A stretch of 64,000 nt of DNA from Lachnospiraceae bacterium. Its GTDB lineage: Bacteria > Bacillota > Clostridia > Lachnospirales > Lachnospiraceae. The stretch covers positions 1 to 64,000 of the forward strand of contig JAFZOW010000061.1 in NCBI GenBank assembly GCA_017552715.1. The letters run 5' to 3'. Below the pieces are notes generated by a model, which did not search any database, was not told the origin of the DNA, and saw nothing but the letters and a program-made list of their open reading frames with translations. Shown piece by piece: positions 23,719 to 31,739 of the stretch; position 1 is the first letter of the stretch, and each line of letters starts with the position of its first letter. Both the position numbers and the translations under genes were made by a program.

Positions 23719-23781
23719 AAAAAGCTGAGGCAATTGCCCCAGCTGGTCCCCAATGCCTTATGGCTCCGGGCAACTCTGTTA
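23719..23781 (-). ncRNA. AbiF-associated small RNA with intrinsic terminator
   Basis: Between the promoter at 23787 and the Abi gene lies a compact sequence: GTTGCCCGGAGCC, a GCC-ATAA-GGC hairpin, TGGGGACC, then an 11-bp stem (AGCTGGGGCAA/TTGCCTCAGCT) and five Ts. Its 5' TTGCCC can also pair with the later GGGCAA. This fits the AbiF RNA motif I remember as lying upstream of abiF genes. The layout (promoter, small RNA, leaky terminator, HEPN gene) resembles RNA-antitoxin systems. Start estimated from the -10; identity by memory, not by a covariance search. Confidence 0.72.
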
Positions 23782-23786
23782 AACAT

Positions 23787-23815
23787 ATTATATATAACTA
23801 CCTCGGTAATTTCAA
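23787..23815 (-). promoter_or_regulatory. Promoter of the AbiF RNA and abi gene
   Basis: -35 TTGAAA (23810-23815), 17-base spacer, -10 TATAAT (23787-23792) on the minus strand: a near-consensus sigma-A promoter whose start would fall at about 23780, at the beginning of the small RNA. Confidence 0.8.
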
Positions 23816-23875
23816 TACTTAATATCAAATTATATGGCATACGACAATGAGAACTCCGTATCTATACAAAGAATG

Positions 23876-23901
23876 AAAAAACCTCAGAATTTTACTGAGG
23901 T
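23876..23901 (-). terminator. Intrinsic terminator of tRNA-Gln
   Basis: On the minus strand ACCTCAG and CTGAGGT form a 7-bp stem with a 7-base loop followed by Ts, directly after the tRNA 3' end. A related hairpin sits at 14168-14196. Confidence 0.85.
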
Positions 23902-23907
23902 CTTCAG

Positions 23908-23980
23908 CAGCGCTACCAGGATTCGAACCTGGAAAATGACGGAGTCAGAGTCCGTTGCCTTACCATTTGGCGATAGCGCT
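23908..23980 (-). tRNA. tRNA-Gln (anticodon CTG)
   Basis: The minus strand folds as a complete cloverleaf. The acceptor is AGCGCTA/TAGCGCT and the D stem is GCC/GGC. The anticodon stem is ACGGA/TCCGT with loop CTCTGAC, giving anticodon CTG. The T stem is CCAGG/CCTGG with loop TTCGAAT. The discriminator base is G; CCA is not encoded. A strong promoter lies upstream and a terminator downstream. Pieces of this gene recur in the repeats at 12616 and 14190. It marks the border between AT-rich accessory DNA and the GC-richer core. Confidence 0.95.
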
Positions 23981-24011
23981 ATGTTCAATCGCTGGTACAC
24001 CAGCGAATGAA

Positions 24012-24040
24012 AGTATACTACAGTTTCAGGAATAATGCAA
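24012..24040 (-). promoter_or_regulatory. Promoter of tRNA-Gln
   Basis: -35 TTGCAT (24035-24040), 17-base spacer, -10 TATACT (24012-24017) on the minus strand. The short leader contains a perfect CGCTGGT/ACCAGCG hairpin just before the tRNA, a possible processing signal. Neither repeat copy at 12616 or 14190 has this promoter. Confidence 0.8.
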
Positions 24041-24070
24041 GTACTTTTTTATAATCCCTTATTTGCGGCC

Positions 24071-25483
24071 TCATTCCGGTATCGGAGCGATAACCTGCCG
24101 GTAGATGCGGATCAGGAAGAAGGTGCTCACCAGCAGGCTCATGAGCTCGGCAATGGGGAAGCACCACCAGATCAGGGCGGTACCGCCCAGCTTTGCAAGG
24201 ATATAGGCCACAGGGATCAGCACCACCAGCTGGCGCGCCACGGAAACGATCAGGCTGTATACCCCGTTACCCAGGGCCTGGAAGGTGGTGCCGGCAATGA
24301 TGCAGAACCAGGCCAGCATATAATGCCAGGCAATGGTGCGCAGGGCCGGAACGCCGTAAACGATAAGGCTGTCATCCCCCGTATCAAAGAGACGGAGCAG
24401 CTGTTCCGGGATCAGCTCAAAAAGGGCAAAGCCCACCGCCATAAAGCAAAAGGCGTAGAACATGGCCAGACGGATCACCTGCATCATGCGCTTCCTCTTT
24501 CTGGCACCGAAATTGTAGGCCAGGATGGGGATCACACCGTTGTTCATGCCGAAGAGGGGCATGAAGAAGAGGCTCTGCAGCTTGAAATACACGGTGAATA
24601 CTGCCACACAGGCTTCGTTCAGGCCGCCCAGGATGCGGTTCATGCAGAAGGTCATCAGGGAGCCGATGGACTGCATGATGATGGAGGGCAGGCCCACCGA
24701 ATAGATGCGGCGTATCATTGCCCCATCCGGCTTAAAGCCCTTAAAGCTCAGCTGTACCTCTTCGTTAAACTTCTTATTCAGGATAAATGCCACGCAGGCG
24801 GCAACGATCTGGCCAACGATGGTGGCGATGGCCGCACCGGCCACCTTAAGTTCAGGGAAACCGAAGTAGCCGAAGATCAGGATGGGATCCAGGATGATAT
24901 TGATGATGGCACCGGCCAACTGGGTGATCATGCTGTAGACCGTCTTTCCCGTGGACTGCAGCAGGCGTTCGAAAATGAACTGCATATACACGCCCACGGA
25001 ACCCATGCACACAATACGGAGATACTGGGTCCCATACTGCAGGGTAAGCCCTTCTCCCTTCTGGGAAGCAATGAGCAGAGGCGCAAACAGGCCCCCCAGT
25101 ACGAAGAAAAAGATGAAACTGCAGATGGAAAGGAAGACGCCGTTATTTGCGGCCTTCCGTACCGTTTCCTGATCCTTCTCCCCCAGGGCCTTGGAAAGCA
25201 CGGCGTTCATACCCACGCCTGTACCTGCCGCAACGGCGATCACCAGAGTCTGAAAAGGAAAAGCCATACCCAGGGCGGAAAGTGCCGCAGTACCCGCCGA
25301 GGAAGCCTCAGCCCCTTCATCCACGATCCTGGCCACAAAGAAGCTGTCCACGATATTGTAAAAGGCCTGCACCAGCATGGAGCAGATCATGGGAAATGCC
25401 ATGCCGATGAGCAGACGGTTCATGGGCATGACGCCCATCTTGTTTTCTTTCAGTTCCGTATTCTCCCTTATCTTTTCTTCCAT
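24071..25483 (-). CDS. MATE-family multidrug/metabolite efflux transporter
   Basis: This 470-residue protein has twelve predicted membrane helices in two pseudo-symmetric bundles. Family features include the start region MNRLLIGMAFPMICSMLVQ and NIVDSFFVARI. MATE proteins export cationic drugs or metabolites using Na+ or H+ gradients. The ATG at 25483 with AGGAAGGACT upstream is preferred over an ATG 12 codons earlier that would overlap the previous gene. It follows the U32 gene by 10 bases and is the last gene of the ireB-type run. Confidence 0.9.
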   Translation of the reverse strand: MEEKIRENTELKENKMGVMPMNRLLIGMAFPMICSMLVQAFYNIVDSFFVARIVDEGAEASSAGTAALSALGMAFPFQTLVIAVAAGTGVGMNAVLSKALGEKDQETVRKAANNGVFLSICSFIFFFVLGGLFAPLLIASQKGEGLTLQYGTQYLRIVCMGSVGVYMQFIFERLLQSTGKTVYSMITQLAGAIINIILDPILIFGYFGFPELKVAGAAIATIVGQIVAACVAFILNKKFNEEVQLSFKGFKPDGAMIRRIYSVGLPSIIMQSIGSLMTFCMNRILGGLNEACVAVFTVYFKLQSLFFMPLFGMNNGVIPILAYNFGARKRKRMMQVIRLAMFYAFCFMAVGFALFELIPEQLLRLFDTGDDSLIVYGVPALRTIAWHYMLAWFCIIAGTTFQALGNGVYSLIVSVARQLVVLIPVAYILAKLGGTALIWWCFPIAELMSLLVSTFFLIRIYRQVIAPIPE

Positions 25484-25493
25484 AGTCCTTCCT

Positions 25494-26744
25494 TTATCCT
25501 TCCCGGCCTCCCTGCACACGCAGGATATCTCCGCATTCCGGCACTTCGCTTAATTGCAGCCATATCTCCTCCGATGCATGAGGGCAGCTTTCTACAGCCT
25601 CGCCCTCCGCATTGTACATGGCCAGCACCTGTACCGGAATGTCACGTCCGTCTTTTTTCATGATCTCGATCCCGTCTCCCACCGAAAACTTATTCTTCTG
25701 TGTGATGCGGGCCATTCCTTTTTCATCCAGGCTTTCCACGCAGCCCAGATAGGTGTAACCTGTGATGTAAGGCAGGTCCTCGTAATTCTGTCCCTCCGTA
25801 TCGGGCTTTCCGAAATAAAAGCCGGTGGAATAGGGACGGAAAGTGGCTTTGCATACCTCCTGCAAAAGCTCCGGAACGGCTGCCCTGTACTCTTCCTCCG
25901 AGGCAAAACACAGGTCGATGGCCCTGCGGTAGGCTCTGGCTACCATGGCCACGTAAAGTGCCGTCTTCATCCGGCCTTCGATCTTGAAACTGTCGATGCC
26001 GGCTTCCACCAGCTCCGGTATATGATCGATCATGCACAGGTCTTTGGAGTTGAAGACATAAGTCCCCCGCTCGTTTTCCTCCACGGGGAAATAAGCTCCC
26101 GGGCGGGTCTCCTCCATAACATGATATTTCCAGCGGCAGGGATGCGTGCAGGCACCGTGATTTGCCTCCCGGCCCGTAAGGGCTGCCGAGAGCAGGCAGC
26201 GTCCCGAATAGGAAATGCACATGGCTCCGTGAACGAAGCATTCGATCTCGGTCTCCGGCGGGATCGCCTCCCGTATCTTCGCGATCTCCCTGAGGGAAAG
26301 CTCCCTTGCCAGCACCACACGGGATGCTCCCATATCAAACCAGAAGGAAGCGGCAAGACTGTTGCTTACTGAAGCCTGGGTTGAGATATGGACAGGAATG
26401 TCGGGGCAGATGCTGCGCGCCATGGCAAAAAGCCCGGCGTCCGCAATGATCAGGGCATCCGGCCCGAGAGCTTTCAATTCTTCAAAATAGGCTGCTGCTT
26501 CTTCCAGATCCGCTTCGTGGGCCAGGATATTGGCCGTCACATAAAGCCTTACTCCGTGGGCGTGAGCATAGGCTATGCCCTCCGCCATTTCTTCCGCAGA
26601 GAAGTTCTTTGCCTTTGCACGAAGGCTGAAGGCTTCCCCTCCGATATAAACTGCATCTCCTCCGTAATCTACCGCCACCTTCAGCACTTCAAGGCTTCCG
26701 GCCGGGATCAGGAGCTCGGGCTTCCGCCCGCTTCCCTTACTCAT
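25494..26744 (-). CDS. Peptidase U32-family protein, probable tRNA 5-hydroxyuridine synthesis protein TrhP
   Basis: This 416-residue protein carries the U32 signature (ECFVHGAMCISYSGRCLLS, about 170-188) and further Cys in GACTHPCRW. The TIM-barrel-like N-terminus begins ELLIPAGSLEVLKVAVDYG. Family members once called collagenases mostly act in RNA modification: TrhP makes 5-hydroxyuridine at tRNA position 34, needing an iron-sulfur centre. Gene context (mltG-like upstream, rnj, ruvX, ireB) matches the yrrL-yrrO region of Bacillus subtilis, where the U32 genes are TrhP. Overlaps the MltG-like gene by 4 bases. Confidence 0.87.
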   Translation of the reverse strand: MSKGSGRKPELLIPAGSLEVLKVAVDYGGDAVYIGGEAFSLRAKAKNFSAEEMAEGIAYAHAHGVRLYVTANILAHEADLEEAAAYFEELKALGPDALIIADAGLFAMARSICPDIPVHISTQASVSNSLAASFWFDMGASRVVLARELSLREIAKIREAIPPETEIECFVHGAMCISYSGRCLLSAALTGREANHGACTHPCRWKYHVMEETRPGAYFPVEENERGTYVFNSKDLCMIDHIPELVEAGIDSFKIEGRMKTALYVAMVARAYRRAIDLCFASEEEYRAAVPELLQEVCKATFRPYSTGFYFGKPDTEGQNYEDLPYITGYTYLGCVESLDEKGMARITQKNKFSVGDGIEIMKKDGRDIPVQVLAMYNAEGEAVESCPHASEEIWLQLSEVPECGDILRVQGGREG

Positions 26745-27247
26745 GGCTGCGGTGTTTCCCCGCCATCCTCCGCAGAGGGTTCTTCGCTCCCTTCGGCAGG
26801 TGCTTCCGTGGTCCCTACCTTGGCCTCTTCCGAACTTTCGCTGTTCCCCATGCCCTCTTCCTCTTCCAGATCGAAGCCACTGCCCGTACTGGTCGCCATC
26901 ACCGCCATCATCTCTTCCGGCGTCATGGCAGTGTTCAGCTCGTATACTCCGGGCTGGAGTTCCTTATGATAGGAGGAGAACATCTCCTGCAGATAAAACA
27001 GATAGGCATTGCGGATCAGCCCCTTCTCTTCAAGGATCTGCCCCACTTCAAGGGGACTCTTCCCTTCCACGATGGCCACCGACATGGTCAGGCCGGGTTC
27101 GGGGCTCACGGGCTCCTCCGCAAAGATACGGTACCCGAAATCATATGCCTGAAGGGCAAAACGATACACCAGCATCATGATCGCCGCTGCGATCACCACG
27201 CCGAATATCGTCTTGATTATGGCCCATGCTATCTTTCTCGGACTCAA
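26741..27247 (-). CDS. Short MltG/YceG-like membrane protein lacking the catalytic domain
   Basis: This 168-residue protein starts at a TTG with AAAGGA upstream. One N-terminal transmembrane helix (about 8-32) is followed by a LysM-like small domain (VEGKSPLEVGQILEEKGLIR, about 60-80) like the first extracytoplasmic part of the lytic transglycosylase MltG, then a disordered Glu/Ser/Pro-rich tail. Full MltG is 330-380 residues and has a catalytic Glu in the C-terminal half, which is absent. Position just before U32 matches mltG (yrrL) in Bacillus. It may regulate or anchor rather than cut peptidoglycan. Confidence 0.75.
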   Translation of the reverse strand: MSPRKIAWAIIKTIFGVVIAAAIMMLVYRFALQAYDFGYRIFAEEPVSPEPGLTMSVAIVEGKSPLEVGQILEEKGLIRNAYLFYLQEMFSSYHKELQPGVYELNTAMTPEEMMAVMATSTGSGFDLEEEEGMGNSESSEEAKVGTTEAPAEGSEEPSAEDGGETPQP

Positions 27248-27261
27248 ATCCTTTCCGCTCC

Positions 27262-27588
27262 TTACTCAAAATCTATTGCGCGCACCACACGGTCAGTGAT
27301 CTCCTGCAGCATGCGGCAGAGCGCCAGCTCCGCATCCAGAAAGGCCCGCACACGGGGCATTTCCGAAAGTTCCATATTATCCCTGGCAAAAGCCTCGATA
27401 CGGTCCTGCAGGGTCCCGTCATCCTCCGAGGTCTGCAGCAGGTAATTCTCCTCGCGGTATTTATCCACTCTGGCTTTCAGCTCCGGATCGCTCTTTAAGG
27501 CGATGCGGCAGCGGTCGTATTCCTTAAAGGTATTCGAATGCTTTACCGCTTCGATCAGTGTGAAGAGTTCATTATCGATCTCTGTCAT
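27262..27588 (-). CDS. YlbF/YmcA-family regulator
   Basis: This 108-residue all-helical protein (EYDRCRIALKSDPELKARVDKYREE region) is typical of the YlbF/YmcA (Com_YlbF) family. In Bacillus, YlbF, YmcA and YaaT form a complex that modulates RNase Y and sporulation/competence. It lies 10 bases downstream of the RNase J gene, which fits a link to RNA decay. The ATG has GAGGAGGGCAAG upstream. Confidence 0.82.
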   Translation of the reverse strand: MTEIDNELFTLIEAVKHSNTFKEYDRCRIALKSDPELKARVDKYREENYLLQTSEDDGTLQDRIEAFARDNMELSEMPRVRAFLDAELALCRMLQEITDRVVRAIDFE

Positions 27589-27598
27589 CTTGCCCTCC

Positions 27599-29275
27599 TC
27601 AGGTGATATCCAGGATCACGGGCAGCACCATGGGCCGCCGCTGTGTCTTTTCCCAGACAAAATCACTCACTGCTTCCTTAATGCTGTTCTTAAGCTTTGA
27701 GCGTCCGCCGGTATTGTTCCGTTCGAAATGCTCCATCACGGTATCGTCCACCAGCATGTGGATGTCTTCCAGCAGTTCATCCGCTTCTTTCACATATACA
27801 AAGCCCCGGGTCACGATCTCGGGCCCGGCGACGATACGGTTCTCTCCGTCCAGTGCAAAGGTGATGAGCATGATGCCGTCGTCCGCAAGACGCTGGCGGT
27901 CACGCAGCACCACATTTCCCACATCTCCCACGCCAAGGCCGTCCACAAAGACCACTCCGCTGTTCACATGGCCGGTCTTTTTAAGCTGTTCGTCCTTCAA
28001 CTCCAGCACATCGCCGCTCTGGACGATGAAGATGTTCTCCTTCTCCACCCCCATCTGCTGGGCGATCTTGGCCTGTGCCTTTAAGTGCTTGTATTCGCCG
28101 TGCACCGGCAGGGCGAATTTCGGGCGGGTCAGGGCATAGATCAGTTTGATCTCTTCCTGACAGGCATGGCCGGATACATGCGCATCCTGGAAGACCACGT
28201 CCGCTCCCTTATGGAAGATCTCGTTAACGATGCGGGTCACGGCCTTTTCGTTTCCGGGAATGGGATGGGAGGAAAAGACCACCGCATCCTTCGGTCCCAG
28301 GACGATCTTCTTATGTGTGCCGGCCGCCATGCGGGACAGGGCTGCCAGGCGTTCTCCCTGACTGCCGGTGGTGATGATCACCGTCTGTTCCTCCGGATAA
28401 TTGCGCAGTTCATCCAGCTCGATCAGCGTATGCTCGGGAACCTGAAGATATTCCAGCTCCGTTGCGGTCTTGATGACGTTCACCATGCTGCGGCCTTCGA
28501 TCACGCATTTCCGGCCGTAGCGGCACGCCGTATTGATGATCTGCTGCACCCGGTCCACATTGGAAGCAAAGGTCGCTATGATCAGCCGCTTGTTGCGGTT
28601 ATTTTCAAAGATCGTGTTGAAGGCTTCTCCCACGGTACTTTCGGAGGGTGTAAAGCCCGCCCGTTCCGCGTTGGTGGAATCGCACATCAGCACCATCACG
28701 CCCTTCTTACCCAGCTCGCCGAAGCGCTGCAGGTCGATGGCGTCGCCGTAGATCGGCGTGTAATCTACCTTGAAATCCCCGGTGTGTACCAGTATGCCCT
28801 GGGCCGTATGTATGGCCAGAGCCGCTGCATCCGAGATGCTGTGGTTGGTGCGGATGAACTCCACGTGGAAGTCCCCCAGGGTGATGGTGGAACCGAAGGT
28901 CACCACCTTTCTTGTGGTGCTCTCCAGCATTCCGTGCTCTTCCAGCTTGTGCTCGATGATGCCCATGGTCAGCTTTGTTGCATAGACCGGTACATTCACC
29001 TTCCGCAGGATGTAGGGCAGGGCACCGATATGATCCTCGTGCCCGTGGGTGATAACAAAGCCCTTCACCCGTTCGATATTCTCTTCCAGATACGTCACAT
29101 CCGGGATCACCAGATCCACGCCGTACATATCATCTTCGGGAAAACCCAGGCCGCAGTCCACCACCATGATGCTGTCACCGGTTTCAAAAGCAGTGATGTT
29201 TATCCCGATCTGCTCCAATCCGCCCAGGGGAATGATCCTGATGGGCGGTGTGTCTGTCTTTACATTTTTTTTCAA
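27599..29275 (-). CDS. rnj: Ribonuclease J
   Basis: This 558-residue beta-lactamase/beta-CASP nuclease has the metal-binding motif HGHEDHIGA (about 75-83), the catalytic Asp region VDCGLGFPEDD, DSTNAERAG (beta-CASP motif A, Asp) and PVHGEYKHL near 380. It performs 5'-to-3' exo- and endonucleolytic RNA decay and rRNA maturation. The start is a TTG with AAAGGGG upstream. It lies 22 bases after the DUF1292 gene, within the ireB-ruvX run. Confidence 0.95.
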   Translation of the reverse strand: MKKNVKTDTPPIRIIPLGGLEQIGINITAFETGDSIMVVDCGLGFPEDDMYGVDLVIPDVTYLEENIERVKGFVITHGHEDHIGALPYILRKVNVPVYATKLTMGIIEHKLEEHGMLESTTRKVVTFGSTITLGDFHVEFIRTNHSISDAAALAIHTAQGILVHTGDFKVDYTPIYGDAIDLQRFGELGKKGVMVLMCDSTNAERAGFTPSESTVGEAFNTIFENNRNKRLIIATFASNVDRVQQIINTACRYGRKCVIEGRSMVNVIKTATELEYLQVPEHTLIELDELRNYPEEQTVIITTGSQGERLAALSRMAAGTHKKIVLGPKDAVVFSSHPIPGNEKAVTRIVNEIFHKGADVVFQDAHVSGHACQEEIKLIYALTRPKFALPVHGEYKHLKAQAKIAQQMGVEKENIFIVQSGDVLELKDEQLKKTGHVNSGVVFVDGLGVGDVGNVVLRDRQRLADDGIMLITFALDGENRIVAGPEIVTRGFVYVKEADELLEDIHMLVDDTVMEHFERNNTGGRSKLKNSIKEAVSDFVWEKTQRRPMVLPVILDIT

Positions 29276-29297
29276 ATCCGTAACCCCTTTACTTACT

Positions 29298-29552
29298 CTA
29301 TACCAGCTCCGTGTCTTCCAGAAGCTCCGCGAAGATGTCGGCCACGGCTTTCAGCTCGGCCTCATCCTCCACAAATTCAAAGACAGCCTCCTCTTCGTCC
29401 CGGGCGGAAAGGTCTTTGAGGATCAGGGCTTCGCCCTCTCCCTCTTCGGCATCCGTCACCAGGAAATAGTCGATGCCGCCTACCGTTGTCTCCTCCAGTA
29501 CGTAGAACTCCGCTGTCTTACCTTCTTCGATCTCAAGTTTTATGCTTTCCAA
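29298..29552 (-). CDS. DUF1292 family protein
   Basis: This 84-residue acidic protein (EFYVLEETTVGGIDYFLVTD and a Glu-rich middle) is the small DUF1292 family found next to ruvX and ireB in Firmicutes (yrzB in Bacillus). Biochemical role is unknown. It starts at TTG, two bases after the ruvX stop, so translation is coupled. About 20 C-terminal residues (ELKAVADIFAELLEDTELV) are helical. Confidence 0.88.
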   Translation of the reverse strand: MESIKLEIEEGKTAEFYVLEETTVGGIDYFLVTDAEEGEGEALILKDLSARDEEEAVFEFVEDEAELKAVADIFAELLEDTELV

Positions 29553-29554
29553 AA

Positions 29555-29983
29555 CTAACTCTCCCGTATGGAATCCAGATAACCCTGCAGTATGAATACC
29601 GCAGCGATCTCGTCCACCACTGCCTTTCTTTTATCGCCCTTTAAGCCTGCTTCGTCCATATAACGGTCCGCAGCCACGGTGGTCAGACGTTCGTCCCACA
29701 GCTCTACGGGCAGCCCCGTGCGGCGTTCCAGCATTTCCTTGAATTCCCTGGTCTTTGCCGCGCGCTCCCCTTCACTGCCGTCCATATTCTTCGGCAGTCC
29801 CAGCACGATGCGCTTCACATCATATTCCAGGATCAGCTCCTCCAGCCGTGCGCAGGTCCTGCGCAGCTTTGCCGGTCTTTCCCGGCGCACGATCTCCTTC
29901 CCCTGGGCCGTAAGTCCCAGAGGGTCGCTCAGCGCCACTCCTACGGTCTTGTCGCCGTAGTCCAGTCCCATGATCCGATCCAT
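29555..29983 (-). CDS. ruvX: Holliday junction resolvase-like protein RuvX/YqgF
   Basis: This 142-residue RNase H-fold protein opens [20 protein letters not shown] with the first catalytic Asp, has [14 protein letters not shown] (about 63-76) and a C-terminal [15 protein letters not shown]. Family role: processing of 16S pre-rRNA ends and possibly junction resolution. It is two bases downstream of ireB and two bases upstream of the DUF1292 gene. Confidence 0.93.
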   Translation of the reverse strand: MDRIMGLDYGDKTVGVALSDPLGLTAQGKEIVRRERPAKLRRTCARLEELILEYDVKRIVLGLPKNMDGSEGERAAKTREFKEMLERRTGLPVELWDERLTTVAADRYMDEAGLKGDKRKAVVDEIAAVFILQGYLDSIRES

Positions 29984-29985
29984 AC

Positions 29986-30273
29986 TTATTCTTCCGTATC
30001 TTCTTCGGTGATCCAGTTGTTGCTGCGGATATATTCCGCCAGCAGCTCCTCCACCAGTTCGTCGCGCTCCGCCTTCATGATGATGCTGCGGGCATTCTTG
30101 TAGCTGGTGATGTAGGTGGGATCGCCGCTCATGATATAACCCACGATCTGGTTCACGGGATTATAACCTTTCTCGGACAGGGCGTTGTAGACCTCTTCCA
30201 GTATGGTCTTCACGCTGTCGACCTGTTCCACCTCAACCCGGAAGAACTGCGTATTGTTTACACTCTCAGCCAT
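29986..30273 (-). CDS. ireB: IreB-family regulatory phosphoprotein
   Basis: This 95-residue protein is near full length for IreB (YrzL in Bacillus). It has the conserved [21 protein letters not shown] region (about 41-60), which is highly characteristic. In enterococci IreB is phosphorylated by the Ser/Thr kinase IreK and restrains cephalosporin resistance. It is the first gene of the run ireB-ruvX-DUF1292-rnj-ylbF-mltG-like-U32-MATE. Confidence 0.93.
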   Translation of the reverse strand: MAESVNNTQFFRVEVEQVDSVKTILEEVYNALSEKGYNPVNQIVGYIMSGDPTYITSYKNARSIIMKAERDELVEELLAEYIRSNNWITEEDTEE

Positions 30274-30337
30274 TACTTTTTCCTCACCTCTGAGTAATCA
30301 ATAAAAATGACACCCACGGATCGCTCCGCATCCGTAT

Positions 30338-30366
30338 ATTATAACTTATCTCAGGTAATTATTCAA
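30338..30366 (-). promoter_or_regulatory. Promoter of the ireB operon
   Basis: -35 TTGAAT (30361-30366), 17-base spacer, -10 TATAAT (30338-30343) on the minus strand. The -35 overlaps the last codons of mtaB. Confidence 0.75.
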
Positions 30367-31672
30367 TCCCGCGCAGAAAGTCCTCCGAAAGAGCCTCCCC
30401 GATGGTCACTTCGCACAGTTCCCCCGGCAGGGCGGCACTGTCCTGAAGGGCCAGCTTCAGATACTCTCTCGTGTGGCCCGTCATATAACGTGTGCCGTTT
30501 ATCAGCTTTTCTTCCTCGCAGAGCACTTCTCCCCTCTTCCCGATATGGCGGAGCCGGTAATCCGCGGTCATGCGCTTCTCCACTTCCTCCAGCGCATCGC
30601 TGCGCTCTGCCTTCTGCGCCTCGCTCAGCTGCCCGGGCAGCCTGTCCGCCACGGTCCCCCTGCGCCTGGAATACTTGAAGATATGCATCTCGTAAAAGCC
30701 CATGCGCTCCGCGAATTCAAGGCTCTCTTTAAATTCAGCCTCCGTCTCTCCGGGGAAGCCCACGATGATATCCGTGGTGATGGCGGGATCGTCAAAGCTT
30801 TTACGCAACAGCTCCACCCGCCGGGCATAATCCGCCGTGTCATAATGCCGGTTCATGCGTTTGAGTACCGCATCGCTGCCGCTCTGCAGGGACAGATGAA
30901 AATGAGGACAGAGACTGGGTATCCCCTTAAGTCCTTCCGCAAATCCCGGAGTGATGATGCGAGGTTCCAGGGAGCTTAAGCGCAGGCGTTCGATCCCCGG
31001 GATGGCGTCCAGCTCCGAAAGCAGCTTGAGCAGCTCTTCTTCGGCAAAAGCATTGGCCATGGGCCTCTTCTCCGGATAGAGCAGATCATAGCCGTAGGAG
31101 CTGATATGGATACCGGTGAGCACCAGCTCCTTCACCCCCGCGGAAGCCATCTTTCGGGCCTCTGCCAGGATCTCCGAAGGACGGCGGCTCCGCACCCTTC
31201 CTCTGGCAAAGGGGATGATGCAGTAGCTGCAGAACTGGTTGCAGCCGTCCTGGATCTTGATGAAAGCCCTCGTATGTTCCGCGGGACGGCTCAGCTGCAT
31301 ATCCTCATAGCCGCAGCCTTCCTTCAGATCGATCACGATATCCAGCTTTTCCTCCAGGGCCCGTAACAGCTCTCCCTTTTTGTTGTTGCCCAGACAGATA
31401 TCCGCATCGGGATCCTTCCCTCCGGTCTGTACATAACAGCCGGCAGCCACAATGAGGGCCTGCGGGTTCTGTTTTCTTGCCCTGTGCAGCATCTGGCGGC
31501 TCTTGCGGTCGGCGATATTGGTAACGCTGCAGGTATTGATGATCACCACATCCGCCGGCTCCCCGAAGGGTACGATCTCGTAGCCCGCCGAGGACAGCAG
31601 TTCCGCCATCACGTCCGTCTCATAAGCGTTCACTTTACAGCCCAGATTATGCAGGGATGCCCGTTTTTTCAT
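30359..31672 (-). CDS. mtaB: tRNA t6A37 methylthiotransferase MtaB
   Basis: This 437-residue protein has an N-terminal MiaB-like cluster-binding domain with NLGCKVNAYETD and INTCSVTNIADRKSRQ, the radical-SAM motif CNQFCSYC (about residue 142), and a C-terminal TRAM domain. It adds a methylthio group to threonylcarbamoyladenosine at position 37 of tRNAs reading ANN codons. NxxSCxxN-type differences place it with MtaB rather than MiaB or RimO. It diverges from the HPr-like gene. Confidence 0.93.
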   Translation of the reverse strand: MKKRASLHNLGCKVNAYETDVMAELLSSAGYEIVPFGEPADVVIINTCSVTNIADRKSRQMLHRARKQNPQALIVAAGCYVQTGGKDPDADICLGNNKKGELLRALEEKLDIVIDLKEGCGYEDMQLSRPAEHTRAFIKIQDGCNQFCSYCIIPFARGRVRSRRPSEILAEARKMASAGVKELVLTGIHISSYGYDLLYPEKRPMANAFAEEELLKLLSELDAIPGIERLRLSSLEPRIITPGFAEGLKGIPSLCPHFHLSLQSGSDAVLKRMNRHYDTADYARRVELLRKSFDDPAITTDIIVGFPGETEAEFKESLEFAERMGFYEMHIFKYSRRRGTVADRLPGQLSEAQKAERSDALEEVEKRMTADYRLRHIGKRGEVLCEEEKLINGTRYMTGHTREYLKLALQDSAALPGELCEVTIGEALSEDFLRGIE

Positions 31673-31674
31673 TA

Positions 31675-31703
31675 TTGACTTATTTCCCCGTTTGCTCTAA
31701 TAT
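31675..31703 (+). promoter_or_regulatory. Promoter of the HPr-like gene
   Basis: -35 TTGACT (31675-31680), 17-base spacer, -10 TAATAT (31698-31703), only a few bases upstream of the mtaB start on the other strand. Confidence 0.75.
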
Positions 31704-31739
31704 AATATCAGTATGTAAGAAAGAAAGGAGTCACAGTTC

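Noticed and set aside
23696..23773. N-terminal extension of the Abi protein by 26 residues
   Set aside because: These codons overlap the terminator and RNA hairpins; family members start at the MTLKK-like Met.
24035..25663. A 542-codon plus-strand frame rich in His, Gln and Gly
   Set aside because: It is the complement of the MATE gene; composition is typical of an antisense shadow.
28085..29419. A 444-codon plus-strand frame
   Set aside because: Antisense to RNase J, whose metal-binding motifs are clear.
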